Below, in pieces: positions 7,758 through 16,023 of a stretch of DNA of 64,000 nucleotides. Source of the DNA: Lachnospiraceae bacterium (GTDB lineage: Bacteria; Bacillota_A; Clostridia; Lachnospirales; Lachnospiraceae); the NCBI GenBank assembly GCA_017561985.1, contig JAFZAZ010000014.1:62001-126000 (forward strand). The letters are read 5' to 3'. A program made the translations under genes and the position numbers. The notes beneath the pieces are model-generated. The model saw nothing but the letters and a program-made list of their open reading frames with translations, was not told where the DNA came from and did not search any database. Each line of letters starts with the position of its first letter. The stretch's first letter is position 1.

Positions 7758-9038
7758 ATGGAGAAATCGATCATTGCATACATCAATGCGGAAAATGCAT
7801 TTTCCGCGTCGGTGCTGGAAACGGCTATCAGCTACGAGCAGAACGGAGCCGACGGACTGTACATCTACAATTACGATGACAACGAGACGACGCAGATGCA
7901 TTTTCTGCAGACCGTCAAGCTTTTGCTTCGCAAGGTTGACATTCCGCTGTACCTCGGCTGCGTTGTAAAGCGTTTCGAGGATATTAAGAAAGCTCTTTAC
8001 ACGGGCGCATCCTACGTTGTGATTCCCTACGAGAGAAGCTTCCCGAAGGAGGAGGTCCGCAAGGCGATCGACCGTTTCGGCCGCGACCGCATCGTGGTTG
8101 AATTCAACGCGGACGTCGATAAGCCCGAGCATGCGTACGAGAGCGAAAAACTGCTGCAGGAGCTTAAGGACCTTGGCGTCGCAAAATTCCTGCTCAAGCA
8201 TGTGACCGTTTCGCCGGCGATGAGCCGCATTCTCACGGGATGCCCGCTGCCGGTTCTGGTTCGCGACAGCCTTGTCCGCAACGATGTCGAAACGCTTCTT
8301 TCGCTTCCAAACTGCTGCGGTGTTGCAACAAACTACTACGAGAACAAGAATATCCTCAAGGTGAAGCGTACGCTTCGCGACAGCGGACTGAACACGCGCT
8401 GCCTTGAGTCTTCAGTTGCTTTCAAGGACATGAAGACCGATGCGAACGGACTGATCCCCGTGGTTGTTCAGGATTACCGCACGCTCGAAGTACTGATGGT
8501 TGCGTACATGAACGAGGAGGCCTTCAACAAGACGATCGAGACCGGCCGCATGACATACTGGTCGCGAAGCCGCAGTGAACTCTGGGTCAAGGGCGAGACG
8601 AGCGGACATTACCAGTTCGTGAAGGAGCTTCGCATCGACTGCGACAGCGACACGCTGCTTGCGAAGGTTCACCAGCTCGGCGTCGCATGCCACACCGGAA
8701 ATCCGTCCTGCTTCTTCACGGAGCTCTGCAAGAAGGAATTTGCCGACTTCAACCCGCTTACGGTGTTGACGGAGGATTACAATATCATTATGGACCGCAA
8801 GGTTAACCCGAAGGAAGGTTCGTACACGAATTACCTCTTTGAGAAGGGAATCGACAAGATTCTCAAGAAGTGCGGCGAGGAGGCGACCGAGATCACGATC
8901 GCGGCCAAGAACCCCGACGCGGAGGAGCTCAAGTACGAGATCGCGGATTACCTGTATCATCTGATGGTTCTCATGGTTGAGTGTGATGTCGACTGGAACG
9001 ACATCGTCAAGGAACTTGCGAACCGCAGAAAGTCCTAA
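7758..9038 (+). CDS. hisIE: HisA/HisF-like pseudo-barrel fused to bifunctional HisIE
   Basis: The 426-residue protein has three parts. Residues 1-210 follow the HisF/HisA beta/alpha-barrel pattern, but the two catalytic aspartates align to asparagines: the CLDV motif reads YINA (N10) and the VVAIDA motif reads VVEFNA (N117); the GGGIRS phosphate loop reads GCVVKR. Residues about 222-325 are PR-AMP cyclohydrolase (HisI) with [11 protein letters not shown] (D294, D296, D298, C295) and ACHTGNPSC (C311, H312, C318). Residues 340-426 are PR-ATP pyrophosphohydrolase (HisE), with the [12 protein letters not shown] and [10 protein letters not shown] metal-site segments. The C-terminal half should do steps 2 and 3 of histidine synthesis; the barrel is probably structural or regulatory (inference). 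A 20-base perfect palindrome lies at codons 11-17. Confidence 0.9.
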   Translation: MEKSIIAYINAENAFSASVLETAISYEQNGADGLYIYNYDDNETTQMHFLQTVKLLLRKVDIPLYLGCVVKRFEDIKKALYTGASYVVIPYERSFPKEEVRKAIDRFGRDRIVVEFNADVDKPEHAYESEKLLQELKDLGVAKFLLKHVTVSPAMSRILTGCPLPVLVRDSLVRNDVETLLSLPNCCGVATNYYENKNILKVKRTLRDSGLNTRCLESSVAFKDMKTDANGLIPVVVQDYRTLEVLMVAYMNEEAFNKTIETGRMTYWSRSRSELWVKGETSGHYQFVKELRIDCDSDTLLAKVHQLGVACHTGNPSCFFTELCKKEFADFNPLTVLTEDYNIIMDRKVNPKEGSYTNYLFEKGIDKILKKCGEEATEITIAAKNPDAEELKYEIADYLYHLMVLMVECDVDWNDIVKELANRRKS

Positions 9039-9049
9039 GGAGGAACGGA

Positions 9050-9217
9050 ATGGGAGTCGTTTTGGAATTCCTGCGCGAGGCGGGATGGTACATTTTCTAC
9101 ATCTTTGTGGCAGTGGTCGGCGTACTTGCCGGAAGAGCGCTGCGCAACCGCAAGAATGCAAAGGCGGAAGCAGAGGCTTTGGCAGCTCAGGAGCTTACGG
9201 AAGAGGACGAAAAATAA
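9050..9217 (+). CDS. 55-residue single-pass membrane protein at the end of the his operon
   Basis: A short open frame of 55 codons starts at ATG 9050 with a strong AAGGAGGAA ribosome-binding site that overlaps the end of hisIE. The product has one hydrophobic segment (about residues 12-28, WYIFYIFVAVVGVLAG), then a basic patch LRNRKNAK and an acidic tail ending ELTEEDEK. It looks like a small bitopic inner-membrane protein with the tail in the cytoplasm. Its spacing of 11 bases from hisIE makes it part of the his transcript. I know of no histidine-pathway role for such a protein. The strong ribosome-binding site and regular codon use argue that it is real. Confidence 0.68.
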   Translation: MGVVLEFLREAGWYIFYIFVAVVGVLAGRALRNRKNAKAEAEALAAQELTEEDEK

Positions 9218-9220
9218 TGC

Positions 9221-9249
9221 TTGCATTTTCCGAAGCACTGTGCTATTAT
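9221..9249 (+). promoter_or_regulatory. Promoter of the rimP-nusA-infB operon
   Basis: TTGCAT at 9221-9226, 17-base spacer, TATTAT at 9244-9249. The octamer ATTTTCCG (9225-9232) overlaps the -35 end, 11 bases upstream of the -10, as it does at two other promoters in the window. Confidence 0.7.
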
Positions 9250-9273
9250 GCTTAGCGTAACTTGTAGTCAATG

Positions 9274-9302
9274 TGAGAGTGGGTCGAAACGGCCCACTCT
9301 CA
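9274..9302 (+). promoter_or_regulatory. Stable hairpin in the rimP operon leader
   Basis: A perfect 10-base stem, TGAGAGTGGG pairing with CCCACTCTCA, encloses a 9-base loop. It lies about 18 bases after the predicted transcription start and 42 bases before rimP. There is no run of T after it, so it is not a standard intrinsic terminator. A conserved leader hairpin before rimP is a plausible autoregulatory or RNA-stability element (inference). Confidence 0.55.
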
Positions 9303-9344
9303 TGTTTATGTAAGGCGGTCATCGGACTGCCGAACGGAGGAACT

Positions 9345-9827
9345 ATGGCTTCGGTCAGAGAGTATGAGGAACGGACGGAAAAACTTGTGACTCCGATCCT
9401 TGAACAGTACGGTTTTGAGCTGGTTGACGTCGAGTACGTGAAGGAGGCAGGCAACTGGTATCTGCGTGCTTACATCGATAAGCCGGGCGGGATCACGATC
9501 GGTGATTGCGAGACGGTTTCGAGAGCGCTCAGCGACCTGCTGGATGAGGCGGATTTTTTGAAAGATGCGTATATCCTGGAAGTCAGCTCGCCCGGTCTTA
9601 CGAGACCTCTGAAGAAACCCAAGGATTACGACCGAAACATCGGAAAGCCGATTGAGATCAGGCTGTTCCGCGCTGTAAACGGCGTGAAGGAAATGACGGC
9701 GACGCTTGTCTCATATACAGCAAAAGACGTGACTGTAGAGACCGGGGACGGCGAGATCACCGTAGAGAAGTCGAACATAAGCCTGATCCGACAGGCATTT
9801 GTCGATGAGGAAGAGACAGAAGAATAA
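9345..9827 (+). CDS. rimP: Ribosome maturation factor RimP
   Basis: RimP (YlxS) helps assemble the 30S subunit. The 160-residue product has the family's N-terminal domain with GFELVDVEYVKEAGNWYLRAYIDKPGGITIGDC and the LEVSSPGLTRPLKKPKDY motif, then the Sm-like C-terminal domain. I use the ATG at 9345, which has GGAGGA five bases upstream; an upstream in-frame GTG at 9273 lies in the leader hairpin and has no ribosome-binding site. It opens the classic rimP-nusA-ylxR-ylxQ-infB-rbfA operon and should be transcribed from the promoter at 9221. Confidence 0.94.
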   Translation: MASVREYEERTEKLVTPILEQYGFELVDVEYVKEAGNWYLRAYIDKPGGITIGDCETVSRALSDLLDEADFLKDAYILEVSSPGLTRPLKKPKDYDRNIGKPIEIRLFRAVNGVKEMTATLVSYTAKDVTVETGDGEITVEKSNISLIRQAFVDEEETEE

Positions 9828-9875
9828 CATTCGTGCGAAAAAAGGAAAAACGAATCAGAATAAAGGAGGAACATC

Positions 9876-10970
9876 ATGAAAAAGGCAGTGAAGAAGTCTG
9901 CTGAAGAGCTGAAGAAGGAAGATTTTAAGGAGCTGATCACCGCTCTCGACATGATCGAGAAGGAGCGCGACATCAAGAAGGACGTACTTTTGAAGGCGAT
10001 CGAGGATTCGCTTCTTGCGGCGTGCAAGGACGAGTACGGCAAGAGCGACAACATCCGTGTTCACATTGATCCGGAGACCGGCGCTTACGATGTCATGCGC
10101 GACATGAAGGTTGTTGACGAGGTGATCGACCCTGAGACCGAGCTTACGCTTGAGCAGGCAAAGGCTGCGTTCCCGCTCCGCGAGATCTTTGTGGGTGACA
10201 CCGTGAGCTTCGACGTTAAGACGAAGAATTTCGGACGTATCGCTGCAGGTAAGGCAAAGCAGGTGATCGTGCAGAAGCTTCGTGAGGAGGAGCGCAAGGT
10301 TCTCTTCGGACAGTACTGCGACAAGGAGAAGGAAGTTGTCACTGGTATTGTTCAGAAGTATTCCAAGAAAAATGTCATCATCAGCCTCGGCAAGGTAGAC
10401 GCTTCGCTGATCGACACCGAGCAGATCCCGGGCGAGGTATTCCGCACCGGCGACCGTGTGAAGGTATATGTTGTTGAAGTTAAGGATATGACCAAGGGAC
10501 CGCGCATCGTGGTATCCCGTACACATCCTGAGCTTGTAAAGAGATTTTTCGAGAACGAGGTGGCTGAGGTTGCCGACGGTACCGTAGAAATCAAGGCTCT
10601 TTCCCGCGAGGCAGGAAAGCGTACGAAGATGGCCGTGTACTCGAACGATCCCAAGGTGGACCCGGTCGGTGCATGCGTCGGCGTTAACGGCAGCCGCGTA
10701 AACGCTGTCGTTGATGAGCTCAACGGCGAGAAGATCGACATCATCAACTGGAGCGACAACCCGGCACAGCTCATCGCAAACGCGCTGTCTCCGGCGGAGG
10801 TTGTCTCTGTAGACGTGATCGAGGAAGAGCGTCTCGCCAACGTTATCGTGCCGGACGACCAGCTTACGCTTGCAATCGGAAGCAAGGGTCAGAACGCGCG
10901 TCTTGCAGCACGTCTGACCGGTTACAAGATCGATATCAAGAGCGAATCCCAGGCTGAGGGGCTCGTTTGA
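9876..10970 (+). CDS. nusA: Transcription termination/antitermination factor NusA
   Basis: NusA binds RNA polymerase and nascent RNA and modulates pausing, termination and antitermination. The 364-residue protein has the Gram-positive layout: N-terminal RNAP-binding domain (about 1-130), an S1 domain (about 140-205), KH1 and KH2 (about 235-364) with VGACVGVNGSRVNAVVDELNGEKIDII and the IGSKGQNARLAARLTGYKIDI motifs. It lacks the acidic repeats found at the C-terminus of the E. coli protein, as is normal in Firmicutes. The start ATG has AAAGGAGGA upstream. rnpM follows closely. Confidence 0.96.
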   Translation: MKKAVKKSAEELKKEDFKELITALDMIEKERDIKKDVLLKAIEDSLLAACKDEYGKSDNIRVHIDPETGAYDVMRDMKVVDEVIDPETELTLEQAKAAFPLREIFVGDTVSFDVKTKNFGRIAAGKAKQVIVQKLREEERKVLFGQYCDKEKEVVTGIVQKYSKKNVIISLGKVDASLIDTEQIPGEVFRTGDRVKVYVVEVKDMTKGPRIVVSRTHPELVKRFFENEVAEVADGTVEIKALSREAGKRTKMAVYSNDPKVDPVGACVGVNGSRVNAVVDELNGEKIDIINWSDNPAQLIANALSPAEVVSVDVIEEERLANVIVPDDQLTLAIGSKGQNARLAARLTGYKIDIKSESQAEGLV

Positions 10971-10987
10971 TCGGAAGGGACGGTCCT

Positions 10988-11260
10988 ATGATCAAGAAAA
11001 ATATCCCGCTTCGCCGCTGCAACGGCTGCGGTGAGATGAAACCGAAGAAGGAACTGATCCGTGTGATCCTCACGCCGGAGGGAGCGATCGAGCTCGATGT
11101 GACCGGCAAGAAGAACGGACGCGGAGCGTACATTTGCCGCAATTCAGCATGCTTCGATGCGGCGCGCAAGACGAAAGCTATCTCGCGCTCGCTGCACGTG
11201 GATGTTCCCGAGGAGGTATACGACCGGCTTCGGAAGGAGATCGGAGATGAACAGCAATAA
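10988..11260 (+). CDS. rnpM: RNA-binding protein RnpM (YlxR, DUF448)
   Basis: This 90-residue basic protein has the YlxR signatures: RRCNGCGEMKPKKELIRV near the start and NGRGAYICRNSACFDAA in the middle. Family members bind RNA, and the Bacillus protein has been described as an RNase P modulator. I start it at ATG 10988 (MIKKNIPLRRC), with GGAAGGGA upstream inside the end of nusA; an earlier TTG is possible but overlaps nusA by a few bases and lacks good spacing. The end overlaps ylxQ by 14 bases, showing coupling. Confidence 0.9.
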   Translation: MIKKNIPLRRCNGCGEMKPKKELIRVILTPEGAIELDVTGKKNGRGAYICRNSACFDAARKTKAISRSLHVDVPEEVYDRLRKEIGDEQQ

Positions 11261-11555
11261 AGCGCTTTCGCTTCTTGGCATTGCGCAGAAGGCACACGCC
11301 GTGGCTTCCGGAAATTTTGCGGTTGAACAGGCCGTGAGAAGCGGAGACGCAAAGCTGGTGATCGTCACGGAGGACGCTTCAAACAATGCGAAGAAGGATT
11401 TAAGCAACATCACGTTCCATTACGGCGTTCCCTTGGTGACGTTCGGAACCAAGGAAACGTTAGGGACGGCAATCGGAAAGGGCGAGCGCGTTTGCGCGGC
11501 TCTTCTGACGGAAGGTTTTGCGGATGCGTTCCGCAAGGCAGTGGAAAATAAATGA
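11247..11555 (+). CDS. YlxQ, L7Ae-family RNA-binding protein
   Basis: The 102-residue product is an L7Ae/L30e/eL8-like protein. It begins MNSNKALSLLGIAQKAHAVASG and has the LVIVTEDASNNAKKDL and GVPLVTFGTKETLGTAIGK segments that form the K-turn-binding face in this family. It is the usual fourth gene between ylxR and infB in Firmicutes. Its exact biological role is not settled; K-turn RNA binding is the known family activity. It overlaps rnpM by 14 bases. The gap of 59 bases to infB carries no promoter that I can defend. Confidence 0.9.
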   Translation: MNSNKALSLLGIAQKAHAVASGNFAVEQAVRSGDAKLVIVTEDASNNAKKDLSNITFHYGVPLVTFGTKETLGTAIGKGERVCAALLTEGFADAFRKAVENK

Positions 11556-11614
11556 TCGAAACGGCAGGATACTGCCGGGGGAAATACGAGACTCAATCAA
11601 GTGGAGGACAGTAA

Positions 11615-14600
11615 ATGGCAAATATCAAGCTCGGTGATCTGTGCAAGGAAATCGATGCATCCTACAAGGAGATGATGATGTATCTCCGTGAGCACGGCTG
11701 CGACGTAAAAAGCGCCGGCAGCTTTGTTGACGACGAGGATGCGGAGGTGAAAATTGCCGTCACGCTCTTCGGGAAACGGAAACGCAGACCCGTTGACCGC
11801 AAGGACGACGAGAAGCGCTCGCATGCGCGCTATGACGACAAGGGAAACCGCGTCGTAAAGAAGGACGGTGTCATCTACAGCATCGACAAGGGCGGAAATT
11901 TTACGGCCTACAACGGACCGCTGTACGATGAGAACCACAAGAGACTCGAGCCGAAACGCTCGCTGTTCGATGCGGACCGCAATCCTATCGTGCGCAAGGG
12001 CAATGAGTTTTATAAAAAAGGCGACAACGGTGATATGGTCCTCTACGAGGGCCCGATTTTCGACGACGGAGGAAGACGTCTCAAGCGTCCGGGTTCCGCT
12101 GCCGAGAAGACGATGCCCGTGCAGAACGAGGAGCCTGTGATCGTTGAGAAGACCGAGGAGAAGAAGGAACCGGCTGCGTCGAAGGCTGAGCCCGCACCGG
12201 AAGCTCCGCAGGCAGAGAAGAAAGAGGAGCCCGCAGCACCTGCAAAGCCCGCTGCACCGGTTGCTCCGAGACGTGAGAACGTGTACCGCGACTACGGTCA
12301 GAAGCCCGCAGGAAGTGAGAACAACAACCGCGGAAACGGAGATCGCCGTCAGGGCAACTCTTCGTATCGCGCTCCGAGAGACAGCTCCGGAAACTTTATC
12401 AACAACCGCGGCAATCGTCCCGCACAGGGCGGCCAGGGCAACAGACGTCCTTCGGACGGAAGCAGACCGCCGTACAACCGTGACGGGCAGGGTCAGGGCC
12501 AGGGACAGGGTCAGGGCGGATTCCGCAGACCGGCCGGCGGCGGTATGAACGGAATGAACCGCGGAGGCGGATTCCCGCAGGGATTTGACAAGGACAAGGA
12601 TTCCGGCGAGAGAAGAACGTTCCAGAGAAGAAACGACAACCGCAGCGGTCAGAACAGCACGATCAAGGCTGATTTCGCTGGTGAGATCAACCGCGAGCAG
12701 CGCGCAGCCGCATACAATAACCGCGACCGCGACAAGAACCGCAACAACCGCGATTTTGACAATGATGACAAGAGAAAGGGCGGACGCAAGAATGCGACGC
12801 CGAAGAAGGACGTAAACCGCAAGGGTGCGTTCATCATGCCGAAGGTGGAGCCGAAGAAGGAAGAGGATCCGAACGAGATCAAGAACATCACGATCCCCGA
12901 GGTGATCACCATCAAGGAACTGGCAGACAAGATGAAGCAGAATGCTTCCGCGATCATCAAGAAGCTGTTCCTCTCCGGCAAGCTCTACAACATCAACTCG
13001 GAAATCTCCTTCGAGGAGGCCGAGGATATTGCACTTGAGTACAATTACATCGTTGAGAAGGAGCAGGTCGTCGACATGGTCGAGGAGCTGACCAAGGACA
13101 TCGAGGATCCCGAGGATTCCCTTGTCATGCGTCCTCCGGTTGTCTGTGTCATGGGTCATGTTGACCACGGCAAGACTTCCATTCTTGATGCGATCCGTTC
13201 CGCGCATGTTGCGGCGAAGGAAGCCGGCGGTATCACGCAGCACATCGGTGCATACATGGTCGAGAAGAACGGCAGAAAGATAACGTTCCTCGATACGCCC
13301 GGTCATGAGGCATTTACCGCAATGCGTCTGCGCGGTGCTATGGCTACCGATATCGCAGTGCTCGTAGTTGCTGCAGATGACGGCGTAATGCCGCAGACGA
13401 TCGAGGCGATCAACCATGCCAAGGCGGCAGGTGTTGCGATCGTCGTTGCGATCAACAAGATGGATAAAGAGGGTGCGAACCCCGACCGCGTTCTCACGGA
13501 ACTCTCCGAGCAGGGCCTTGTGTCCGAGGAGTGGGGCGGCGACATCGTTACTTGCCGCGTTTCCGCAAAGAAGGGCGAGGGTATCGAGAACCTTCTCGAG
13601 ATGATCCTCCTCTCGGCGGATGTGCTGGAGCTTCGTGCCAATCCGAACCGCCGCGCAAGAGGTCTCGTGATCGAGGCCAAGCTCGACAAGGGCCGCGGTC
13701 CCGTTGCAACCGTTTTGGTTCAGAAGGGTACGCTCCATGTCGGCGAGACGGTGGCAATCGGTGCTTCGTTCGGTAAGATCCGCGCGATGATCAACGATAA
13801 GGGTGAGAAGGTTACGGAAGCAACGCCTTCGACGCCTGTTGAGATCCTCGGTCTGAACAGTGTTCCGAACGCGGGCGACATCATGATCGCTACGGAAAAT
13901 AACGAGGAAGCAAAGAATATTTCCGAAGCATACATCGCACAGAGCAAGGAGAAGCTCATCGCAGAGACGAAGCAGAAGCTTTCGCTCGAGAGCCTTTCCG
14001 ACGCAGTTGCTGCAGGTGAGATGAAGGACCTCAACATCATCGTAAAGGCGGACGTTGCAGGTTCCGTGGAGGCTGTGAAGCAGTCCCTGCTTAAGCTTTC
14101 GAACGACGAGATCCGTGTGCATTGCATCCACGGCGGCGTAGGCAACATCAACGAGTCCGACGTCACGCTTGCAAGCGCATCGAACGCGATCATCATCGGT
14201 TTCAACGTTAAGCCGGACAACACAGCAAAGGATACGGCAGAGCGCGAGAAGGTAGACGTGCGTCTGTACTCCGTAATCTACAACGCGATCGACGATATCG
14301 AAGCGGCTATGAAGGGTATGCTTGATCCGGTATACGAGGAGGTTGTGATCGGTCACGCCGAGATCCGCCAGATCTTCAAGGCGAGCGGCGTAGGTACTAT
14401 CGCAGGTTCTTACATCCTCGACGGTAAGGCACAGAGAAATTGCAAGGCCCGCATCACCAGAGACGGCGAGCAGATCTTCGACGGCAATCTTGCGTCCCTC
14501 AAGCGCATGAAGGACGACGCGAAGGAAGTTGCCGCAGGCTTTGAGTGCGGTATCCTGTTTGAGAAATTCAACGACATTGCGGAGGGAGATCAGGTCGAGC

Positions 14601-14629
14601 TCTACGTGATGCAGCAGGTTTCGAGATAA
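11615..14629 (+). CDS. infB: Translation initiation factor IF-2
   Basis: IF-2 is the GTPase that places initiator tRNA on the 30S subunit. The 1004-residue protein has an N-terminal helical domain, a long low-complexity region (about 170-320) rich first in Ala/Pro/Glu/Lys and then in Gly, Arg, Asn and Gln with a GQ repeat, a second IF2_N segment (about 425-475), and the GTPase core starting at GHVDHGKT (514-521). Domains II to IV follow to the C-terminus. It is longer than most Firmicutes IF-2 because of the RG/GQ-rich linker. The ATG has GTGGAGGA upstream. rbfA follows after 21 bases. Confidence 0.96.
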   Translation: MANIKLGDLCKEIDASYKEMMMYLREHGCDVKSAGSFVDDEDAEVKIAVTLFGKRKRRPVDRKDDEKRSHARYDDKGNRVVKKDGVIYSIDKGGNFTAYNGPLYDENHKRLEPKRSLFDADRNPIVRKGNEFYKKGDNGDMVLYEGPIFDDGGRRLKRPGSAAEKTMPVQNEEPVIVEKTEEKKEPAASKAEPAPEAPQAEKKEEPAAPAKPAAPVAPRRENVYRDYGQKPAGSENNNRGNGDRRQGNSSYRAPRDSSGNFINNRGNRPAQGGQGNRRPSDGSRPPYNRDGQGQGQGQGQGGFRRPAGGGMNGMNRGGGFPQGFDKDKDSGERRTFQRRNDNRSGQNSTIKADFAGEINREQRAAAYNNRDRDKNRNNRDFDNDDKRKGGRKNATPKKDVNRKGAFIMPKVEPKKEEDPNEIKNITIPEVITIKELADKMKQNASAIIKKLFLSGKLYNINSEISFEEAEDIALEYNYIVEKEQVVDMVEELTKDIEDPEDSLVMRPPVVCVMGHVDHGKTSILDAIRSAHVAAKEAGGITQHIGAYMVEKNGRKITFLDTPGHEAFTAMRLRGAMATDIAVLVVAADDGVMPQTIEAINHAKAAGVAIVVAINKMDKEGANPDRVLTELSEQGLVSEEWGGDIVTCRVSAKKGEGIENLLEMILLSADVLELRANPNRRARGLVIEAKLDKGRGPVATVLVQKGTLHVGETVAIGASFGKIRAMINDKGEKVTEATPSTPVEILGLNSVPNAGDIMIATENNEEAKNISEAYIAQSKEKLIAETKQKLSLESLSDAVAAGEMKDLNIIVKADVAGSVEAVKQSLLKLSNDEIRVHCIHGGVGNINESDVTLASASNAIIIGFNVKPDNTAKDTAEREKVDVRLYSVIYNAIDDIEAAMKGMLDPVYEEVVIGHAEIRQIFKASGVGTIAGSYILDGKAQRNCKARITRDGEQIFDGNLASLKRMKDDAKEVAAGFECGILFEKFNDIAEGDQVELYVMQQVSR

Positions 14630-14650
14630 CGGGAATTAAGGACAGATAGA

Positions 14651-15061
14651 ATGAGAAAAAACAGTACGAAAAACAGAATCGTCAGCCGCGAGGTTCGCAG
14701 AGAACTGAGCAAGCTGATCCTCGAGGAAGTGCGCGATCCGCGCGTCTCGTCCCTCACGATGGTGACGGACGTGTACGTCGCGCCCGACCTCAAAACCGCC
14801 AAAGTGTACGTGAGTGCATACGGCGATGAAAATTCCAGAAAAGACACATTGGAAGGACTCCGCAACGCAGCACCGTTCCTTCGGTCCATGCTTGCGAAGA
14901 ACCTCAATATGCGCTATACGCCGCAGTTATTTTTCGTGGAGGACAATTCCCTCGAGTACGGTATGAAGATGGACGCCATCATCGCATCGCTTCATGAGGG
15001 TGAATCCGATGCTGAGGAAGCGGAGAACGAAGACGGAAAGAGTTCGGAGGATGAAGAATGA
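14651..15061 (+). CDS. rbfA: 30S ribosome-binding factor RbfA
   Basis: RbfA binds the 30S subunit near helix 1 of 16S rRNA during late assembly and cold adaptation. The 136-residue protein shows the KH-like fold segments: EVRRELSKLILEEVRDPRVSSLTMVTDVYVAPDLKTAKVYVSAYG and the LRSMLAKNLNMRYTPQLFFVEDNSLEYGMKM block. It ends with an acidic tail of about 22 residues rich in Glu, Asp and Ser that is longer than in many homologues. The stop overlaps the nrnA start by four bases (ATGA), so the two are coupled. Confidence 0.94.
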   Translation: MRKNSTKNRIVSREVRRELSKLILEEVRDPRVSSLTMVTDVYVAPDLKTAKVYVSAYGDENSRKDTLEGLRNAAPFLRSMLAKNLNMRYTPQLFFVEDNSLEYGMKMDAIIASLHEGESDAEEAENEDGKSSEDEE

Positions 15062-16011
15062 TCGATAGTTTGCTGAATGCGGTCTCGAATGCTCAGACCA
15101 TCGGCATCACGGGACATCTGCATCCGGACGGTGACTGCGTCGGCTCCTGCATGGCGCTTTACCGGTATCTCAAAAAAGAATATCCGGAGAAATCGGTTTC
15201 CGTATTTCTTGAGACTCCTCCGGAAAATCTTTGCGTTCTCGCAGACATTCCGGAGATCGACAGTACATTTACGGCTCCGGAACTGCCGTTTGACCTGTTT
15301 GTGGTGCTTGACTGCTCCAGCACGGACCGCTTTCCGGCCGCAAGAGAGATGGTTGAGGCCGCAGGCAATGTGTACGTGGTAGACCACCACATGACAAATA
15401 CGCATTTTGCGAAAGAAGGCGTTGTCGAGGCGGATGCAAGCTCGACGTGCGAGGTGCTGTTCAACCTTCTCGACGAGGAGAAGATTGATACGGAGATCGC
15501 GACCGCGTTGTACATGGGCATCGTCCATGACACGGGTGTATTCAAGTATTCCTGCTGCACCGAGCGCACGATGCGTGTTGCAGGACGCCTGCTTACAAAG
15601 GGCGTTGACGCGCAGCGCCTGATCGACGACACGTTCTACCGCAAGACATTTCTTCAGAACCGTCTCATCGGCTATGCATTGCTTCATTCGCAGCTGATGC
15701 TCGACGGGAAAATGATCGTTTCCTCGCTGTCCGCAGCCGAGATGGCGCAGTTCGGCGCCGCGATCAAGGACACCGAGGGTATCATCGACCAGCTTCGCCT
15801 TACGGAGGGCATTGAAGTCGCTGTGTTTGCCCGTGAGGATGCGGAAAATACCTACAAAATCAGCATGCGTGCCATCTCCGCAGTCAACGTGGCATCGATC
15901 TGCGAAAACTTCGGAGGCGGCGGACATCGTCTCGCCGGCGGATGCACCGTTACGGGAGATCTTGCGGATATTCTCACCCAGATTTCCGCGATGGTGTTTA
16001 TGCAGCTGTAA
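15058..16011 (+). CDS. nrnA: DHH-family oligoribonuclease/pAp phosphatase NrnA
   Basis: NrnA degrades short oligoribonucleotides and dephosphorylates 3'-phosphoadenosine 5'-phosphate. The 317-residue protein has the DHH motifs: HLHPDGDCVGS near residues 19-29, VVLDCSSTDR, and YVVDHHMTNTHF for motif III. The C-terminal DHHA1 domain contains the GGGGHRLAGGC signature close to the end. Manganese-binding residues appear intact. It is the usual neighbour of rbfA and truB in Firmicutes. The start overlaps rbfA by four bases. Confidence 0.93.
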   Translation: MIDSLLNAVSNAQTIGITGHLHPDGDCVGSCMALYRYLKKEYPEKSVSVFLETPPENLCVLADIPEIDSTFTAPELPFDLFVVLDCSSTDRFPAAREMVEAAGNVYVVDHHMTNTHFAKEGVVEADASSTCEVLFNLLDEEKIDTEIATALYMGIVHDTGVFKYSCCTERTMRVAGRLLTKGVDAQRLIDDTFYRKTFLQNRLIGYALLHSQLMLDGKMIVSSLSAAEMAQFGAAIKDTEGIIDQLRLTEGIEVAVFAREDAENTYKISMRAISAVNVASICENFGGGGHRLAGGCTVTGDLADILTQISAMVFMQL

Positions 16012-16023
16012 CAAAGGATGACC

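Noticed and set aside
9274..9302. Leader hairpin of rimP as an intrinsic terminator
   Set aside because: The stem is strong but no T run follows, so a standard terminator is unlikely.
11597..14356. 919-codon - strand frame opposite infB
   Set aside because: infB is certain on the + strand; the antisense frame shows low-complexity sequence with no domain.
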